DNA of 64,000 bases, taken from DASYTH01 sp035762905. GTDB taxonomy: Bacteria; Actinomycetota; Actinomycetes; Mycobacteriales; Pseudonocardiaceae. The stretch is from contig NZ_DASUCC010000148.1 of NCBI RefSeq assembly GCF_035762905.1, positions 1 to 64,000 of the forward strand, read 5' to 3'. Numbering within the stretch: the stretch's first letter is position 1; the number at the start of each line of letters is the position of its first letter. Shown in pieces: positions 17,137-26,096 of the stretch. The translations under genes and the position numbers were made by a program. The notes beneath the pieces are model-generated. The model saw nothing but the letters and a program-made list of their open reading frames with translations. It was not told the origin of the DNA and made no database searches.

Positions 17137-17389
17137 TCTGAGTGATCAAGCGTATGCGCAGTTCAAAGCCATCTCGGCTCGCACCCGATAGGGGTGCGTG
17201 TACCGGTGACGACATGCCCGGTCGTAGCAGTGCCGATCCGGACGGTAGCTGCTTGGGGCAGTGCTTAATGCGAGGGCCTGTGGAACTGTGCCCAGGTCCC
17301 GTTGCGTCTGAGCACTGGTTCGGCAATGGGGAGGTTCAGAGCCATGACGGGGCGGCGGCGTTCGGGTGGTTCTACCGGTGGTGGCTAGC
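17137..17389. other. Non-coding stretch after attR
   Basis: No convincing gene is seen in these 253 bases, only short frames with poor codon bias. Next to it, at 17390-17460, an open frame (MPARDH..., with the segment ARIHVAVDRMPA) looks like the missing first 24 residues of the following ART gene in another frame. Confidence 0.5.
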
Positions 17390-17493
17390 ATGCCAGCCCG
17401 CGATCACACGGCGATCGACCGGACGGCCCGCATTCACGTCGCCGTGGATCGGATGCCGGCGGAGTCGGTACCAATCTCGATGCCATCGACACC

Positions 17494-18561
17494 ATGGCAA
17501 GTCGACTCGATGCCACCCGGACTCGGGTCGACGACGTCGGTAGAACGCTGTCTGGGGTCGACGTCGGCCGGCAGAGCATGGGCGTTATCGGTTCCGGTTT
17601 CGCTGGCGCCGCTCAGTCCCACTTTCGTCATGCCGAGCAACAGGTCGCCCGGGCTACTCGCGCGGTCGAGCAAGCACAAGCCGGCACCGCCGGCACGGTG
17701 GCGGCCTACCGTGACACCGACACCACCAGCGCCGCTCGCCTGGCCGGTATCGATACCAACATCCGGCCGCCCAATCCGACCGCCGCCGGCACCGCCCCAC
17801 CGGCAGGTAGCACCGCGACCACCGGCGCCCCGAGCCGTCCTCCGCAGACGCATCGACCGGGCTCAATCGCTTCGACGCTCGATGGGTCCGGCAGTGAGGC
17901 GGGCGCGCCACCACTGTCCGATGCTGATTTCATTAACCTGCCCGCCCACCGGCAGGTCGACGTTGCGGAAGCGGAGATCGGCCACGGCGCACGAACCTTT
18001 CGGGATAACGACGAAGCAAGCCGGTACGGTGCGGAACAGTGGAATGACTACACCGAGAACCTGCCGGCCGAACAGGCGAGCGCACTGTACAACTACACCA
18101 CAGATCCACCACACTACCCATCCTATGTAGACATCAATGGCGTGCTGCGTGGCACCGAGCCGGAAACACCGCAGATTCGCCACGACATCGAGCAGATTGA
18201 CATGGCAATGGCGGGAAGACCCGTTCCCGAGGACATCGTGGTGTCCAGAGGAACGAATTTGGGCCATATTGGGGTGTCGGCTCCTGACATGGTCGGTAGG
18301 ACATTTGGTGATCCCGCCTATATGTCCACCTCGCTCGGCGACACGGCCGGGGCCTTCCAAGGTAAAGAGGCGGTCCTGCATCTGCGTGTTCCGGAGGGGA
18401 CGCCCGCGTTGTACATGGAGAAGGTGTCTGCATTCGGCAACGGTGAGCGTGAGTTGTTGCTCGGGCGCGGCGTGACGTACCGGGTGGACCGAGTGTTTTG
18501 GGATAATGGCCAGTGGCAGATCTATGGTGAGGTTCTGTCACCGAAAGGAACGACACGATGA
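17494..18561 (+). CDS. Putative ESX-exported ADP-ribosyltransferase toxin
   Basis: A 355-residue protein. Residues 1-75 form a WXG100-like helical domain ending in YRDTD (Y72, D76), the YxxxD/E export motif of type VII secretion. A Pro/Thr-rich linker covers about 80-140. The C-terminal half is a C2/C3-exoenzyme-like ADP-ribosyltransferase of the R-S-E class: R252 in VVSRGTN, STS at 278-280 (YMSTSLGD), and E318-x-E320 (GERELLLG). ExE predicts arginine as target; this is family knowledge, not shown here. The stop overlaps the next gene by ATGA. The true N-terminus probably begins at 17390 in another frame (ARIHVAVDRMPA, then GGVGTNLDAIDTM), so there is either a one-base deletion or a sequencing error. 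ATG 17494 is the first usable start in this frame. Confidence 0.82.
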   Translation: MASRLDATRTRVDDVGRTLSGVDVGRQSMGVIGSGFAGAAQSHFRHAEQQVARATRAVEQAQAGTAGTVAAYRDTDTTSAARLAGIDTNIRPPNPTAAGTAPPAGSTATTGAPSRPPQTHRPGSIASTLDGSGSEAGAPPLSDADFINLPAHRQVDVAEAEIGHGARTFRDNDEASRYGAEQWNDYTENLPAEQASALYNYTTDPPHYPSYVDINGVLRGTEPETPQIRHDIEQIDMAMAGRPVPEDIVVSRGTNLGHIGVSAPDMVGRTFGDPAYMSTSLGDTAGAFQGKEAVLHLRVPEGTPALYMEKVSAFGNGERELLLGRGVTYRVDRVFWDNGQWQIYGEVLSPKGTTR

Positions 18562-18947
18562 CAGGTGATGGCTGGAAGACCGAGGATCTTCAACCACGGG
18601 TCGTGGCTGGCCCACCGTCTTATGAACGTACGACGGACAAACCGGTGCGCTACGTGGCCGTCGCCAACGATGCCGGGGTACTCGGTTACCTCTGGGCGGC
18701 TGACGAGGACGGTGCCGCTGGGTACGAACCGCGCACGGCGGCGGGGGGTGACGCGTTCAACGCGGGCGTGTGGTGGTACCAAAAGTTGCGGGAGCAGAAG
18801 GCGCTGGATGTCCTGCCCTCGGCGGCAATCGCGGCGCTCGCTGCCCTACCGGACGGCCCACGGACCGGCCATGTCGTTCCGGGGAGCGAGGGGGAGGCGA
18901 TCTCCCTGGCGACGCTGCGAGAACTGGCCACGGCCGATCGACCGTGA
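18558..18947 (+). CDS. Small protein between toxin and hydrolase genes
   Basis: A 129-residue soluble acidic protein of unknown family. It has a beta-strand-rich first half (VRYVAVANDAGVLGYLWAAD), a tryptophan pair (GVWWYQKLREQK) and a helical C-terminus, with no signal peptide or membrane span. Its ATG overlaps the ART stop by four bases and its stop overlaps the hydrolase GTG by four, so the three are one translationally coupled unit. By position it may be a chaperone for ESX export or a second immunity protein; that is inference. Confidence 0.75.
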   Translation: MTGDGWKTEDLQPRVVAGPPSYERTTDKPVRYVAVANDAGVLGYLWAADEDGAAGYEPRTAAGGDAFNAGVWWYQKLREQKALDVLPSAAIAALAALPDGPRTGHVVPGSEGEAISLATLRELATADRP

Positions 18948-20032
18948 CCGGCGTTGATCAGGACCAGGTGCTCGGCTCGATAATGGCCGGTGCCGTGGGG
19001 GATGCGTTGGGTGGACCGGTGGAGTTCCTGTCGATCGAGCAGATCCGACAGGAGTTCGGGGCGGCCGGAGCCACGGACTTTGTCGACGAGTACGGGGGAC
19101 GAGGCCGGGTCACCGACGACACCCAGATGACGTTGTTCACCATGGAGGGCCTGGTCCGGGCGTCGGTGGGGCGGCGGCGGGGTGGCGGGGATCTGAGGTC
19201 GACGGTCCAGCACGCCTATCAGCGTTGGCTACACACGCAGGGAGTGGCCTGGGAACGGGCTCGGGGGAAGTTCGATCAGGCGGCAGCGGCCGACGGTTGG
19301 CTGGTGCAGTGCGCTGAGCTGCATGCACGGCGGGCACCGGGCAACACCGTGCTCGGCGCGCTGACGGCATTCGCATCAGGCGCGCCAAGCCCGTCGCCGA
19401 CGCGACCAGCCAACGACTCCAAGGGATGCGGAGCGGTGATGCGCTCAGCGCCGGTAGCGCTATGGGCGGACTCGACCGCCGAGGTGTTCTCATCAGCGGC
19501 GGAGTTGGGAGCATTGACCCACGGCCACCCCAGCGGATACCTGTCGGCAGGGGCGCTTGCGGTGATCGTGCACCAGATACTGCGCGGCGCCGACCTCCTC
19601 GCGGCCGTGGACGTTGCACGGGCCGAACTGAGCGGCTGGCCCGATTACGGCGAGACCGACCAGGCATTGGTCGCGGCGGTACGGGTGGCGGCGGAGGGGC
19701 GGCCGGCGCCCGAGACGATCGAGAGCCGGCTGGGCGGCGGGTGGGTCGGCGAGGAGGCACTGGCCATTGGTGTGTGCGCGGCGCTGGTCTCCCGTGATCT
19801 GGCCGATGGGCTCCTGCTTGCGGTCAACCACTCCGGCGACAGCGACTCGACTGGCTCGATCTGCGGAAACATCCTGGGTGCACGCGACGGTATCCACGCC
19901 ATCCCGCACCGATGGCTGGCCGAGCTGGAGCTGCGCGACGTTACCAAGCGGCTAACCCTCGACCTGCTGACAGAACTCGGGCCGAACCCACCGGACACCA
20001 CGGAATGGCACGAACGGTACCCGGCCTGGTAA
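18944..20032 (+). CDS. ADP-ribosylglycohydrolase, likely immunity protein
   Basis: A 362-residue DraG/ARH-family enzyme that removes ADP-ribose from modified side chains. The N-terminal GSIMAGAVGDALGGPVEF, the metal-binding pair D58-D59 in VTDDTQMTL and the second metal motif G298-D-S-D-S-T303 in NHSGDSDSTGSICGNILGA are intact, so it should be active. It has no signal peptide and acts in the cytoplasm. GTG 18944 overlaps the preceding stop by four bases. An ARH next to an ART toxin parallels the Tre1/Tri1 pair of type VI secretion, so enzymatic reversal of self-intoxication is the best reading. Confidence 0.9.
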   Translation: MTGVDQDQVLGSIMAGAVGDALGGPVEFLSIEQIRQEFGAAGATDFVDEYGGRGRVTDDTQMTLFTMEGLVRASVGRRRGGGDLRSTVQHAYQRWLHTQGVAWERARGKFDQAAAADGWLVQCAELHARRAPGNTVLGALTAFASGAPSPSPTRPANDSKGCGAVMRSAPVALWADSTAEVFSSAAELGALTHGHPSGYLSAGALAVIVHQILRGADLLAAVDVARAELSGWPDYGETDQALVAAVRVAAEGRPAPETIESRLGGGWVGEEALAIGVCAALVSRDLADGLLLAVNHSGDSDSTGSICGNILGARDGIHAIPHRWLAELELRDVTKRLTLDLLTELGPNPPDTTEWHERYPAW

Positions 20033-20269
20033 CTCAGCAGGCACGGCTGGTTAACGGCGGTCACTACTGGGCGGCCGGGTGGACCGCACCGGCTCCGTTC
20101 GGGGTCATGACCGCACCGTAAACCGATCGGGTACAGGGTCGCCCCTCGACGGGTGAAAATGGCGCTCCCAAAGGGAGATCACCCGTTCGGACCCGCCTCC
20201 GTCGGCCAGGATGCCGGAGAGTTGACGCCCCGACCCGAGAGCTACCGACGATGCCCCTCCACCCCTGTC

Positions 20270-20862
20270 ATGCGTGCGATGACGCTCGCGGCCGGTGCCG
20301 TCACGCTGACGGTGTCCGCCCTCGCCTGGGCCGCCACCGGACCGGTCCCGGCCGCCCGGCCCAGCCGTCCGGCGGGACCTGGGTGGCCTACGTCGCCGCG
20401 GGCGCCGGGCCGAGCGGCCGGGTGGTCCTGGTCAACACCGGCACCAACTCCGCCGGCACCGGCATCGACGTGACCCCGGCCGGCCTGTTGCCCGGCTCCT
20501 CGATCGCGATCTGCCCGGACGCCAGCACCGCCTGCGTCGCCACGCCGGGGACCTACCAAGGCGTGGTCCAGACCACCAGCAGCGGCTGAACGTCCGGCGC
20601 CTGGCTCTTCACCGGCCAGACGCTGTACCGCAACGGCGGTCCCCTGGCGTTCGCGGTCGTCTACGTCACCCTTGCGGCCCCCGGCGGGGGCGGGGGCGCC
20701 GCGCCGCCGGCGGCGGCCCCGCCGGCAGCCGCAGCGTTCAACCAGGCCGTCACCGGTCCGCCCAACCCGGTCGCCAATGTGATCGTCGGAGTGGCCGCCG
20801 TCGCGCTCGGGACCGCCCTGACTCTGTCGGGCCGGCGGCGCCAGCGGCACGCGCGGCGCTGA
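20270..20862 (+). pseudogene. Broken gene for a secreted, C-terminally anchored protein
   Basis: A signal peptide (MRAMTLAAGAVTLTVSALAW) opens one frame. The body continues in another after about 20370 (GTWVAYVAAGAGPSGRVVLV), is interrupted by TGA at 20587-20589 and resumes (SGAWLFTGQTLYRNG). It ends in a Pro/Ala-rich linker, a hydrophobic span (NVIVGVAAVALGTALTLSG) and an Arg-rich tail typical of surface-anchored proteins. At least one frameshift and one nonsense change are needed to restore it. Confidence 0.7.
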
Positions 20863-21414
20863 ACTGTCCTTGCGCGGTCAAGAAGACCGGTGCTGTCGAA
20901 ATACGACGCCACCCACTCGCTGTCAACCGCGAGGTGGGGCTAGAACCCGCTCCCACCGTCAACCAGGTCTCCGGAAACCGCTCACGGCCAAGATCATCCC
21001 AAGACTTACCCATGGCCTAGCGGTGTCACCCGGATGCGTGCCGCGCACATTCGGCGACACATGTTGATCTTGGACCAGCGGCGTGCGGATGCTGTGGGAG
21101 CCGCGCTGGGGCACCTCGCCTGATCCGATAGGACGTGATTGGAAGCTCTGGAGTCGACGGTCATTCGCGGCGTCGATCCGGCAGCGGTTGGCCGCCGAGG
21201 TGGGGTTGAGCGATGTGCTGGCGGCCGCCGCAATGTTGGGGTCGCTTTGAATGGGTGTGCTGGGAGACATCGCCGAATTGCTTGTCCAGCACTGCTTCCC
21301 TTGTCAGCGTATGTCGAAATTGGTGGGCTTACTCCAAGTGCAGCCGGGGGGCTCGGCGAGGTCGGCTACGGGCAGGGCGCTGCTCGGCGCGGTGCTGGGT
21401 CGATCGGCTCTTGG
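20863..21414. other. 552-bp stretch without a recognisable gene
   Basis: All frames are short or have codon-position composition unlike the neighbours. I see no RNA gene or convincing repeat. Confidence 0.5.
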
Positions 21415-22341
21415 TCATGCACGGCGGGGCGTGGCGAGGTCCGGGGTGTGGTCGGCCAGGACCTGTAGGAATTCGGTTGCCAGGTGGGTGTGATGGCCAC
21501 CTGTTCGTCGGACGGCGACTACGGGCAGGTGGGCGTCCAGGGCGGGGACATCGATCGTGCGCAGGCTTCCGATGCGCAGTTCCTCTCGGACGCTGCTTTT
21601 CGGCATGAGGGCGACGCCGAGGCCGGCTTCGACCAATCGTTTTTGCGCGGTGAGGCTGTCCACCCTGGTGATCGACGGCGGCGCGAGCCCGCAGGCGGTG
21701 AGGTGTCGTTCGAGCAGGGCGCCGAAGGAGTCGGGCTGATGGCGCTCCGGTGGGAAGCCGAGCCAGGTGTCGTCCCGCAGCGCCCGCAGGTCCGGCAGTT
21801 CGCGATCGGTGACCGGGTGCGCGGTCGGGACCACGACGAAGAGTTTCTCCGTGCCGAGCGGGATGGACTCCAGTTTCGGGTTGGTGTCGAGAAAGTAGCG
21901 CAGGCCGAGGCAGGCCTCGCCGGCCCGGACGAGCGTGCTCACCTCGCGGCTGGTCGCGGTCCGCAGGTTGACCGTGGCGTCCCGGAACCGCGCCCGGAAC
22001 GCGCGCAGCGCGTCGACGATGTGCGAGTCGGCCAGGGTTCCAACGATGGCCAGACGCAGCGTCTGCGAACCCCGGCCCCGCCCGGCCCGGTCCCGGACGG
22101 CACGCTCACCGTCGCGGACCGCGGCGAGGGCGGCCTCGGCGTGTGGCAGCAGTGCACGTCCGGCGTCGGTGAGCGCCACGCGGCGGCCGAGCCGCTCGAA
22201 CAGCTCCGCGTCGAGCGCGTGCTCGAGCTCGTGGATCCGGCGGCTGATCGCGGGCTGGGACCGGTGCAGCCGCCGGGCCGCCTCGGTGAACCCGCCCAGT
22301 TCGGCGATGCAGACGAAGGTCTCGATCTCGTCGAACGTCAT
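21415..22341 (-). CDS. LysR-family transcriptional regulator
   Basis: A 308-residue regulator with an N-terminal winged helix (FVCIAELGGFTEAARRLHRS, then QPAISRRIHELE) and a type 2 periplasmic-binding-like effector domain. ATG 22341 gives the standard LysR length; the open frame extends upstream without support. It is divergent from the PEP-mutase-like gene with a 76-bp gap holding an inverted repeat, so it probably controls that gene and itself. The inducer is unknown. Confidence 0.92.
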   Translation of the reverse strand: MTFDEIETFVCIAELGGFTEAARRLHRSQPAISRRIHELEHALDAELFERLGRRVALTDAGRALLPHAEAALAAVRDGERAVRDRAGRGRGSQTLRLAIVGTLADSHIVDALRAFRARFRDATVNLRTATSREVSTLVRAGEACLGLRYFLDTNPKLESIPLGTEKLFVVVPTAHPVTDRELPDLRALRDDTWLGFPPERHQPDSFGALLERHLTACGLAPPSITRVDSLTAQKRLVEAGLGVALMPKSSVREELRIGSLRTIDVPALDAHLPVVAVRRTGGHHTHLATEFLQVLADHTPDLATPRRA

Positions 22342-22343
22342 CA

Positions 22344-22360
22344 GATCAGTATTGCTGATC
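22344..22360. promoter_or_regulatory. Putative LysR operator
   Basis: Inverted repeat GATCAG-N5-CTGATC in the gap between the divergent LysR and PEP-mutase-like genes, three bases upstream of the LysR start. It fits the interrupted dyads (T-N11-A type) bound by this family. A second small dyad, ATGCA-N2-TGCAT, lies at 22376-22387. Confidence 0.5.
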
Positions 22361-22417
22361 GAAGCTATCAACACTATGCATTTGCATGATGACAGGCGGC
22401 GGGCGAGAGTGATCACC

Positions 22418-23242
22418 ATGACCGATCAGGCCACCAGTGCCGCTCACTTCCGCGCTCTGCACGAGCGATCGGAGCCGTTCCTGCTGCCGAATCCCTGGGA
22501 CGCCGGAACCGCGCGGCTGCTGACCGGTCTCGGCTTCGAGGCCCTCGCCACGACGAGCATGGGCGTGGCCAACATGTTCGGCCGCACCCGGGCGAGCCGG
22601 CAGGAGATCCTGGACAACTGCCGCGCCATCGTCGACGCCACTCCGCTGCCGGTGAACGCGGACCTGGAGAACGGGTTCGCCGACGACCCCGCCGGCATGG
22701 CCGAAATGATCGAGGACGCCGGTGCGGCCGGTGCGGTCGGAATGTCCATTGAGGACCACACCGGTGACAACCGCTCGCCGATCTACGACTTCGGGCTCGC
22801 TGTCGAGCGCGTGCGGGCGGCGGTGGACGCCGCGCGCGCTCTCCCCGTTCCTCCCGTGCTCACCGCGCGAGCCGAGAACCTGCTGTACGGCATCCATGAT
22901 CTTGACGACACCATCAAGCGGCTGCAGGCGTTCGACGCCGCCGGCGCCGACGTGCTGTACGCCCCCGGGCTGCGCACCCTGGACCAGATGCGTGCGGTGG
23001 TCTCATCGGTCGGCAAGCCGGTCAACGTCGTGATGGGCTTCGCCGACCCCTCGATCACGTTGGACCAGCTGGCCGAGATCGGGGTACGCCGGGTGAGCAT
23101 CGGCGCCGCGCTCAACCGACTCGCGCTTCAGTCCTTTATAGACGGTGCCCGGCAGATGCGGGCGGGCCGGTTCGGGTTCGTGCCCGACATCCTTCCCGTC
23201 GCCGAGCTGCACCGGGCGTTCACCCGCAGGCAAGCCGACTAG
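22418..23242 (+). CDS. Isocitrate lyase/PEP mutase family protein
   Basis: A 274-residue TIM-barrel enzyme of the ICL/PEPM superfamily that makes or breaks C-C or P-C bonds next to an oxaloacetate-like enolate. Characteristic parts are LLPNPWDAGTARLL, ATTSMGVANMFG, the metal-binding PVNADLENGF and VGMSIEDHTGD, and VLTARAENLLYG. The KKCGH-type catalytic cysteine of true isocitrate lyase is absent, so it belongs to the PEP mutase/oxaloacetase-like branch common in actinobacteria; the substrate is unknown. It is divergent from the LysR gene. Confidence 0.9.
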   Translation: MTDQATSAAHFRALHERSEPFLLPNPWDAGTARLLTGLGFEALATTSMGVANMFGRTRASRQEILDNCRAIVDATPLPVNADLENGFADDPAGMAEMIEDAGAAGAVGMSIEDHTGDNRSPIYDFGLAVERVRAAVDAARALPVPPVLTARAENLLYGIHDLDDTIKRLQAFDAAGADVLYAPGLRTLDQMRAVVSSVGKPVNVVMGFADPSITLDQLAEIGVRRVSIGAALNRLALQSFIDGARQMRAGRFGFVPDILPVAELHRAFTRRQAD

Positions 23243-23505
23243 TTCGAGCTGGTTCGAAGACCGTCCGATCCGGACAGATTGACGGCGCCCGGCTCGTACC
23301 CGTCGAAGGCCGTCCCGGGCGCCATGGTTGCACCCAACTCCCCGCTCACATAGCGGCGTACCGCGTAGCGCACGATGACGAACCCGATGACGAGGGTGAT
23401 CAACAAGGCACGCACCAACCAGTGGGTAAGCGACCGGGCCAGATCGCCGCCAAACGGCGCCGTAGGTTCGCCGAGCACGTACGGCGTGCGCTGGTCGGAC
23501 CACAT
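23239..23505 (-). CDS. Possible small single-pass membrane protein
   Basis: From ATG 23505 the frame gives 88 residues with one clear membrane segment (WLVRALLITLVIGFVIVRYA) followed by RR and a polar tail. No family is recognised. The stop overlaps that of the PEP-mutase-like gene by four bases. The frame is open much further upstream, so the start is uncertain and the gene itself is not assured. Confidence 0.4.
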   Translation of the reverse strand: MWSDQRTPYVLGEPTAPFGGDLARSLTHWLVRALLITLVIGFVIVRYAVRRYVSGELGATMAPGTAFDGYEPGAVNLSGSDGLRTSSN

Positions 23506-23765
23506 GAGGAGCAGCTTCCTGGACTCGCCGGCGTGCTGGCACCTCGAACGGAATGTCATCGGATGGCATGCGTTGTCACCCTGTCCGGATACTTCGCAGC
23601 GTACGCCTCCTGGACGGCCGGGTAGACTTGGCCCGCTGTAGACCTCCGCGTCCGCCCGAGACCCCGGCGACGTGCCACCGGGCACGCGGACAGGCAAATT
23701 CGGGGTGGCGCGCCCGTCGTCAACCCGCTCCTGGTCCCGTGTGCCAGTCACGACGGGATTACGGG

Positions 23766-25307
23766 ATGAGGGTAGGAATTCTCGACCTCTTGGGACCACC
23801 GGCGCGGCGCCCGGTGGACATCGGCTATCAACTGTTGATCACCAAGCAGTTCGCCAGCATCACCCCGCAAGCCATCTCCGTGTGGTGTCGCCGGCAGGGA
23901 CACCGGACGTTCTACGCCACCTATCACGGTCTCGGCCGGCCGGACCGGCTCCTGCCGGCCGACCTGGACGTGGTGTTCATCTCCTGTTACACGCAGGTGA
24001 GCCACCTCGCCTACGCGCTGGCGAAGCTCTACCGCCGGGCCGGGGTTCGGACCGTGATCGGCGGGCCGCACGCCAAGGCGTTTCCGGTCGACTGCCTGCG
24101 CTTCTTCGATCTGGTGGTGCGGGAGTGCGACGCGGAGCTGATCGCCGACATCGTGGCCGGACAGTTCGATCCGGGTGCCGTGATCTCCTCGGCCCAACCG
24201 TTCGACGACGTCCCGACGGTCGAGGAACGGATGCCCGAGATCCGTTCGTCGGCGTTCTTCTTTGGCCGCAAGCCACTTCCGCTCTCCGCGGTTCCCATGC
24301 TCGCCAGCATGGGTTGCCCGTACCAGTGCAACTTCTGCATCGACTGGAACAGCACCTACCGCCCGCTGTCGACCGATCGGCTCGCGACGGATCTGCGCTA
24401 TCTCGCTCGCGAGCTGCCGGGAACGGTCATCGTGTTCCACGACCCCAACTTCGCGGTGAAGTTCGACCAGATCTTCGAGGTGCTGGAGGCCCAGCCACCC
24501 GAGCGGCGACCGCCCTACATCATCGAAAGCTCGCTGACCGTGCTGCGCGGTGACCGGCCGCGCCGCCTGAAGGAGACCAACTGTGTGATGGTCGCGCCGG
24601 GCGTCGAGTCATGGACCGACTATTCGAACAAGGCCGGTGTGGGTCGCCGGGGCGGGCTGGACAAGGTCGACCGGGTGGCCACCCATTTCGCGCAGCTGGC
24701 CGAGAACGTGCCGTATCTGCAGGCGAACTTCATCTTCGGGCTCGACACCGACCAGGGCGACGAGCCGGTCGAGTTGACCAAGGCGTTCATGGACCGCGCG
24801 CCGTTCGCGTGGCCCACGATCAACATCCCGGTGCCGTTCGGCGGAACCCCGCTGCACGACGAGCTCGCCGCGAATGGACGGATCCTCACCACGATGCCGT
24901 TCAGCTTCTACTACGCGCCGTACCTGGTGACCACCATCAAGCACTACGACCCGGTGACCTACTACGACAAACTCGTCGACCTCTACGCGCACGCCGCGTC
25001 GCCGGCGATGCTGCGGCGGCGCCTGCGGACCACGTCGCACCGCGCGATCGGCTACGTGCACCGGGCCCGCACCGCGAGCTTCCGCAGCGACGTCGCGCGG
25101 TTCCGCCAGATTCTGGGAATGCTGCGCTCCGACCCGAACTTCCTGGCATTCCACGAGGGACGGAGCACCGCCCTGCCGGAGTACTACCGCCACACCGGCG
25201 AACGCATGCTCGGCCGCTACGCAGAGCTGCTCTCGCCCGCCGACCGGACCCCGGATCTGTCGCCGGCCGAATCAAGTCCGCGTCAGCTCACCATCAGGAA
25301 GCGCTAG
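23766..25307 (+). CDS. B12-binding-type radical SAM protein
   Basis: A 513-residue enzyme. The N-terminal 150 residues form a cobalamin-binding-like Rossmann domain (DVVFISCYTQVSHLAYALAK; RTVIGGPHAKAF). The radical SAM core has the CxxxCxxC cluster motif in MGCPYQCNFCID, then glycine and acidic segments (FHDPNFAVKFDQIFE; MVAPGVESWTDYSNKAGVG). Such enzymes carry out methylations and rearrangements on natural products, lipids or peptides. No precursor peptide or partner enzyme is adjacent, so its pathway is unknown. ATG 23766 is the start because the B12-like domain begins there; the open frame upstream lacks homology-like content. Confidence 0.85.
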   Translation: MRVGILDLLGPPARRPVDIGYQLLITKQFASITPQAISVWCRRQGHRTFYATYHGLGRPDRLLPADLDVVFISCYTQVSHLAYALAKLYRRAGVRTVIGGPHAKAFPVDCLRFFDLVVRECDAELIADIVAGQFDPGAVISSAQPFDDVPTVEERMPEIRSSAFFFGRKPLPLSAVPMLASMGCPYQCNFCIDWNSTYRPLSTDRLATDLRYLARELPGTVIVFHDPNFAVKFDQIFEVLEAQPPERRPPYIIESSLTVLRGDRPRRLKETNCVMVAPGVESWTDYSNKAGVGRRGGLDKVDRVATHFAQLAENVPYLQANFIFGLDTDQGDEPVELTKAFMDRAPFAWPTINIPVPFGGTPLHDELAANGRILTTMPFSFYYAPYLVTTIKHYDPVTYYDKLVDLYAHAASPAMLRRRLRTTSHRAIGYVHRARTASFRSDVARFRQILGMLRSDPNFLAFHEGRSTALPEYYRHTGERMLGRYAELLSPADRTPDLSPAESSPRQLTIRKR

Positions 25308-25536
25308 CGGCCAGCGGTGTCCTCAATGGATCATCCGGTCAACGGGCGGCAACGCGACGCCGACGCCGGACAGTCCCGATACCGGTACCGTACACGGTGG
25401 CCCGAACCGGGGTAGCGCGGGTACCGGTGGTGTAGGGTCAAGGTTGTCGAGAGCATCTCGATCCGGCAACCAAGCCGGTATCGTCCTCGGCGACTCAGGC
25501 CGGCCGTTATCCGGGCCGGCGGACGGGAGTACCGGC

Positions 25537-26046
25537 ATGACGTCGGGCCCGCGCAGCCGCATCACGATCCCGAAGACCGCGACGGTCAACGAGCTGCCAC
25601 AGCTGACACTCCGATTGAGAATGAAGCCCAAGGCGCCCACTACGGGATTCGTCGATGGGGCGTGGTGGCCCCGATCGCTGGACTTGTCCGCCGAACTGCC
25701 CGCACTGCTCGCGGTGCTGGCGGTTCGGCTGGGTCCGATCCAGCGGGTGTCCTACAACCTGGCTGACTGGGAACCGGTCGAGCGGCGTCTGGACATCGGC
25801 GGGCACACGGTACGACTGGGCGGATTCCACTCCCAGCGGACCGACACCATCGACGTCATCGGCGCCGACGGCGTTCGCATCACGTTGCTGGTGGTCCCAC
25901 CGCCGACGCCGCCGGACGCGGCACACGTTATGTTGATGGCGGCGGCCCACCGCGGTAACAACGACCAGATCGATGAGCTCCTTTCGCGCACTGGGGCGCC
26001 AGCGTCCTTCGTCATGCCGAAGCCACGCGCCGCGGCCGAGAACTAA
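25537..26046 (+). CDS. DUF5994 family protein
   Basis: A 169-residue actinobacterial protein of unknown role, marked by the segment GFVDGAWWPRSLDLSAELPA and a C-terminal MLMAAAHRGNNDQIDELLS. It has no signal peptide. ATG 25537 has GGGAG upstream. A small gene follows 50 bp later on the same strand. Such proteins occur in many copies in actinomycetes, often near stress genes. Confidence 0.8.
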   Translation: MTSGPRSRITIPKTATVNELPQLTLRLRMKPKAPTTGFVDGAWWPRSLDLSAELPALLAVLAVRLGPIQRVSYNLADWEPVERRLDIGGHTVRLGGFHSQRTDTIDVIGADGVRITLLVVPPPTPPDAAHVMLMAAAHRGNNDQIDELLSRTGAPASFVMPKPRAAAEN

Positions 26047-26096
26047 CGACGAAGGTTGACCCGTCAGAGTTTCGTCCACAGAGAATCTGGAGTCAG

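Noticed and set aside
25308..25536. Riboswitch before the DUF5994 gene
   Set aside because: Some GC-rich complementary stretches exist but no known aptamer consensus can be recognised.
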